In this document: positions 14,492 to 16,577 of the stretch, in pieces
How positions within the stretch are numbered: position 1 is the stretch's first letter
Layout: each line of letters starts with the position of its first letter
Origin: Haemophilus parahaemolyticus
GTDB lineage: Bacteria > Pseudomonadota > Gammaproteobacteria > Enterobacterales > Pasteurellaceae
Direction: 5' to 3'
DNA length: 16,577 bases
Assembly (NCBI RefSeq): GCF_018373095.1
Contig: NZ_JAHAHT010000033.1
Span: forward strand, 1 to 16,577
Notes under the pieces: model-generated
The model's database searches: none
What the model saw: only the letters and a program-made list of their open reading frames with translations
What the model was told of the DNA's origin: nothing
Program-made: the position numbers and the translations under genes

Positions 14492-15247
14492 ATGAATATT
14501 TTAGACCACATTCAAATTGTCCTTGTCGAAACTTCTCTGCCCGCTAATATTGGCTCTGTAGCTCGTGCAATGAAAACCATGGGGCTTAGCCATTTGCGAT
14601 TGGTTGAGCCAAAACGCCCGCTTGATGAAGATGCCTTTGCCCTTTCAGCAGGAGCAAAAGATCTGCTTGAAAATGCACAAACCTTTGCTAGCTTTGATGA
14701 AGCGGTTGCAGATTGCCAATTAGTTATTGGCACCAGTGCCCGTTTGCGACACTTACAAAGCAGTCTGATCGAGCCGCGTATTTGTGGCGAATTAGTCGTA
14801 AAACGTGCTGAACAAGGCAAAGTCGCCCTTGTTTTCGGGCGCGAACGTGTTGGGCTAACTAACGAAGAATTGCTCAAATGTCATTATCACTTAAACTTTC
14901 CTACCAATCCTGAATATGGCTCACTCAATTTAGCCATGGCAGTGCAATTAGCGGCTTATGAGGTGAGAATGGCTTATCTTAGCAATCAACAAGCGGTCGA
15001 AAATACGCAAAACTTTGCAAAACATCGACCGCTTGCAGAAGCCGAAAAAGATTACCCAAATGCCGAAGCATTGGAACATTTTTACCAACACACGGAAAGG
15101 CTTTATAAAGCACTTGGTTTTATCCGTAATGATGCAGTGATGCTCAAACTTCGCCGCCTTTATCAACGTGCTGAATTAGAAACAAATGAATTGAATTTGT
15201 TAAGAGGAATGTTAACCTCGGTTGAAAATAGTCTGAAAAAAAGTTAA
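14492..15247 (+). CDS. trmJ: tRNA (cytidine/uridine-32-2'-O-)-methyltransferase
   Basis: SPOUT-class methyltransferase (SpoU/TrmH family, E. coli TrmJ/YfhQ) that 2'-O-methylates nucleotide 32 of the tRNA anticodon loop using SAM. The 251-aa product is of normal length. Motif 1 ANIGSVARAMKTMG (18-31) has the conserved R25; motif 2 is LVFGRERVGLTNEE (113-126) and motif 3 is GSLNLAMAVQLAAYE (143-157), which together form the trefoil-knot SAM site. A C-terminal helical extension (about 185-251) is typical of TrmJ. The linker between the domains (about 165-183) is encoded by an inverted pair of uptake signals. The ribosome site is weak. It is a single gene, converging on glmU. Confidence 0.94.
   Translation: MNILDHIQIVLVETSLPANIGSVARAMKTMGLSHLRLVEPKRPLDEDAFALSAGAKDLLENAQTFASFDEAVADCQLVIGTSARLRHLQSSLIEPRICGELVVKRAEQGKVALVFGRERVGLTNEELLKCHYHLNFPTNPEYGSLNLAMAVQLAAYEVRMAYLSNQQAVENTQNFAKHRPLAEAEKDYPNAEALEHFYQHTERLYKALGFIRNDAVMLKLRRLYQRAELETNELNLLRGMLTSVENSLKKS
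14989..15036. repeat. Inverted pair of uptake signal sequences inside trmJ
   Basis: ACAAGCGGT (14989-14997, exact) and ACCGCTTGC (15028-15036, one mismatch on the minus strand) face each other: AAGCGGTCGA (14991-15000) pairs perfectly with TCGACCGCTT (15025-15034), around a spacer containing CTTTGCAAAA. The pair encodes the low-conservation linker of TrmJ (about residues 165-183) without breaking the frame. Confidence 0.75.
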
Positions 15248-15292
15248 AAAATCCCGTTGTTTGCAAGCTAAAATAAACAAGCCAACAACGGG
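15248..15292 (-). terminator. Rho-independent terminator of glmU
   Basis: CCCGTTGTT (15253-15261) pairs with AACAACGGG (15284-15292), 9 bp, with a 22-nt loop. Read on the minus strand the stem is followed by ATTTTTT, so it serves glmU. There is no T-run on the plus side, so trmJ may use it only as a hairpin barrier. Confidence 0.8.
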
Positions 15293-15305
15293 AGGTATTA
15301 AGGCA

Positions 15306-16577
15306 CTATTTCTGTTTGGTCGGACGTTTCCAGTCTTGAATATGTTTTTGTGCCACGCGTGTAATGACTAATTCGCCTTCGCCCACGTTTTTGGTGATGG
15401 TTGCACCGGCACCAATGGTTGCACCTTTGGCAATTTCTACAGGCGCAACAAGTTGGCTGTCTGAACCGACGAACACATCATCGCCAATAATGGTTTTGAA
15501 TTTGTTTGCACCATCGTAGTTGCAAGTAATCACGCCCGCACCTACATTTACGTTGCTGCCAATTTCTGCATCGCCAATATAGGTTAAGTGGTTCACTTTT
15601 GAGCCTTTACCAACGATCGCTTTTTTAATTTCTACGAAATTGCCTACATGTGTTTCTTCAGCAAGTTCAGCACCTGGGCGTAAGCGCGAAAATGGACCAA
15701 TCGCCGATTTCGCACCTACCACAGAATCTTCTAACACAGAATAAGGTTTGATTTCCACATTATCGCCAATTACCACATTTTTAAGTACACAACCTGCACC
15801 GATTTTCACATTGTTACCTAGTTTCACAGAGCCTTCTAAAATCACGTTCACATCAATGGTCACATCTTTACCGTGTTCAATCGTTCCGCGAATATCGAAA
15901 CGATTTGGATCAAGTAAAGTCACACCTGCAAGCATCAATTTTTCAGCTTGTTTTTTCTGATAGAAACGTTCAAGAGCAGCTTGTTGCAGACGGTTATTTA
16001 TACCCTCAACTTCTAAAAATTCCGTTGCTTGCACTGCTTGCACTTGATTGCCTTCTGCATTCGCCATGGCAATAACATCGGTAATGTAATACTCACCTTG
16101 TGCATTGTTATTATTTAAGTTGCCAAGCCATTTTTTGAAGCTTGCACCACTTGCAACCATTACGCCAGTGTTGATTTCTTGGATTTTGAGCTGTTCTGCA
16201 TTCGCATCTTTTTGCTCAACAATCGCCACCACAGAACCATTTTCACGAATAATACGCCCGTAACCCGTTGGATTATCTAACACCACTGTTAAAAGTGCGA
16301 TCCCATTTTCAGGTTTTGCTGCAATTAAGCGTTCTAAAGTTTCTTTTTGGATTAACGGACCATCGCCATAAAGCATTAACACATTTTCATCATCAGCAAA
16401 GAAAGGGGCGGCTTGTTGCATTGCGTGTCCTGTGCCAAGCTGTTCTGCTTGGAAAACCCAATTCACAGGCTCAGCAGCTAAACGATCTTTTAATAAATCT
16501 GCACCGTGACCGTAGATTAAGTTGATTTGACGTGCATCAAGTTGTTTTACCGTATCAATCACGTGTTTTACCATCGG
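15306..16577 (-). CDS. glmU: Bifunctional N-acetylglucosamine-1-P uridyltransferase / glucosamine-1-P acetyltransferase (5' end outside window)
   Basis: Makes UDP-GlcNAc for peptidoglycan and lipopolysaccharide: the C-terminal domain acetylates glucosamine-1-phosphate, the N-terminal domain attaches UMP. About 423 residues are visible and align without gaps to residues 34-456 of E. coli GlmU, so roughly 33 codons, including the nucleotide-binding LAAGxGTRM signature, are missing beyond the edge. Numbering the visible Met at 16574 as 1 (E. coli 35), metal-ligand D71 is in LYGDGPLI (E. coli D105); QAEQLGTGHAMQQAAPFFADD is intact. From about 218 a left-handed beta-helix of hexapeptide repeats follows, with catalytic H329 in VNHLTYIGDAEIG (E. 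coli H363) and ITCNYDGANKFKT. The Gly in GDGPLI where E. coli has Val is a mild oddity. Confidence 0.97.
   Translation of the reverse strand, partial: PMVKHVIDTVKQLDARQINLIYGHGADLLKDRLAAEPVNWVFQAEQLGTGHAMQQAAPFFADDENVLMLYGDGPLIQKETLERLIAAKPENGIALLTVVLDNPTGYGRIIRENGSVVAIVEQKDANAEQLKIQEINTGVMVASGASFKKWLGNLNNNNAQGEYYITDVIAMANAEGNQVQAVQATEFLEVEGINNRLQQAALERFYQKKQAEKLMLAGVTLLDPNRFDIRGTIEHGKDVTIDVNVILEGSVKLGNNVKIGAGCVLKNVVIGDNVEIKPYSVLEDSVVGAKSAIGPFSRLRPGAELAEETHVGNFVEIKKAIVGKGSKVNHLTYIGDAEIGSNVNVGAGVITCNYDGANKFKTIIGDDVFVGSDSQLVAPVEIAKGATIGAGATITKNVGEGELVITRVAQKHIQDWKRPTKQK

Noticed and set aside
1..16577. CRISPR array, tRNA, rRNA or riboswitch
   Set aside because: No regularly spaced repeats, cloverleaf-like sequences or known aptamer signatures were recognised by eye.

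Overview
The window looks like chromosomal DNA of a gamma-proteobacterium of the family Pasteurellaceae. The gene products (GalT, GalK, GalM, DeoC, a YidE/AspT-type transporter, DusA, PntAB, TrmJ, GlmU) resemble enteric/Haemophilus proteins. The DNA carries uptake signal sequences of the Actinobacillus pleuropneumoniae type (core ACAAGCGGT), and I did not see the Haemophilus influenzae core AAGTGCGGT. That points to the Actinobacillus/Mannheimia/Bibersteinia side of the family; I cannot name the species.

Layout. (1) 1-4401, plus strand: the 3' part of a GH36 alpha-galactosidase, then galT, galK and galM. Together they would release galactose from alpha-galactosides such as raffinose or melibiose and feed it into the Leloir pathway. 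A CRP site with perfect half-sites, placed as in a class II promoter, sits just before galT. (2) 4458-5123, minus strand: deoC. (3) 5325-6980, plus strand: a YidE/AspT-family membrane transporter. (4) 7091-8062, minus strand: dusA. (5) 8450-11081, plus strand: a two-gene ribonucleotide reductase operon, beta subunit first. (6) 11280-14278, minus strand: pntA-pntB, the proton-translocating transhydrogenase. (7) 14492-15247, plus strand: trmJ. (8) 15306-16577, minus strand: glmU, whose first ~33 codons lie outside the window.

The most interesting part is the reductase. The alpha subunit (554 aa) and beta subunit (about 326 aa) are compact and lack the ATP-cone that gives dATP feedback in standard class Ia enzymes. 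The beta subunit has an all-carboxylate/His metal site with Glu in place of the usual first Asp, and keeps the Tyr. This pattern suggests a class I-d-like (dimanganese) enzyme rather than the E. coli-type NrdAB expected in this family. About 170-210 bp upstream lie two strong NrdR-box matches, 31 bp apart start to start, so the operon is probably controlled by the NrdR repressor instead of by its own allosteric cone.

The gaps between genes are rich in small palindromic structures: two inverted pairs of uptake sequences in divergent promoter regions and a third inside trmJ; a 131-bp MITE-like element with CTAG flanks right after nrdA; an inverted duplication of a C/T-rich palindrome between galK and galM; and several terminator hairpins between convergent genes. 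I found no tRNA, rRNA, CRISPR, phage gene or complete insertion sequence. I did not see a wholly undescribed system; the reductase operon and the repeat elements are the best candidates for follow-up.
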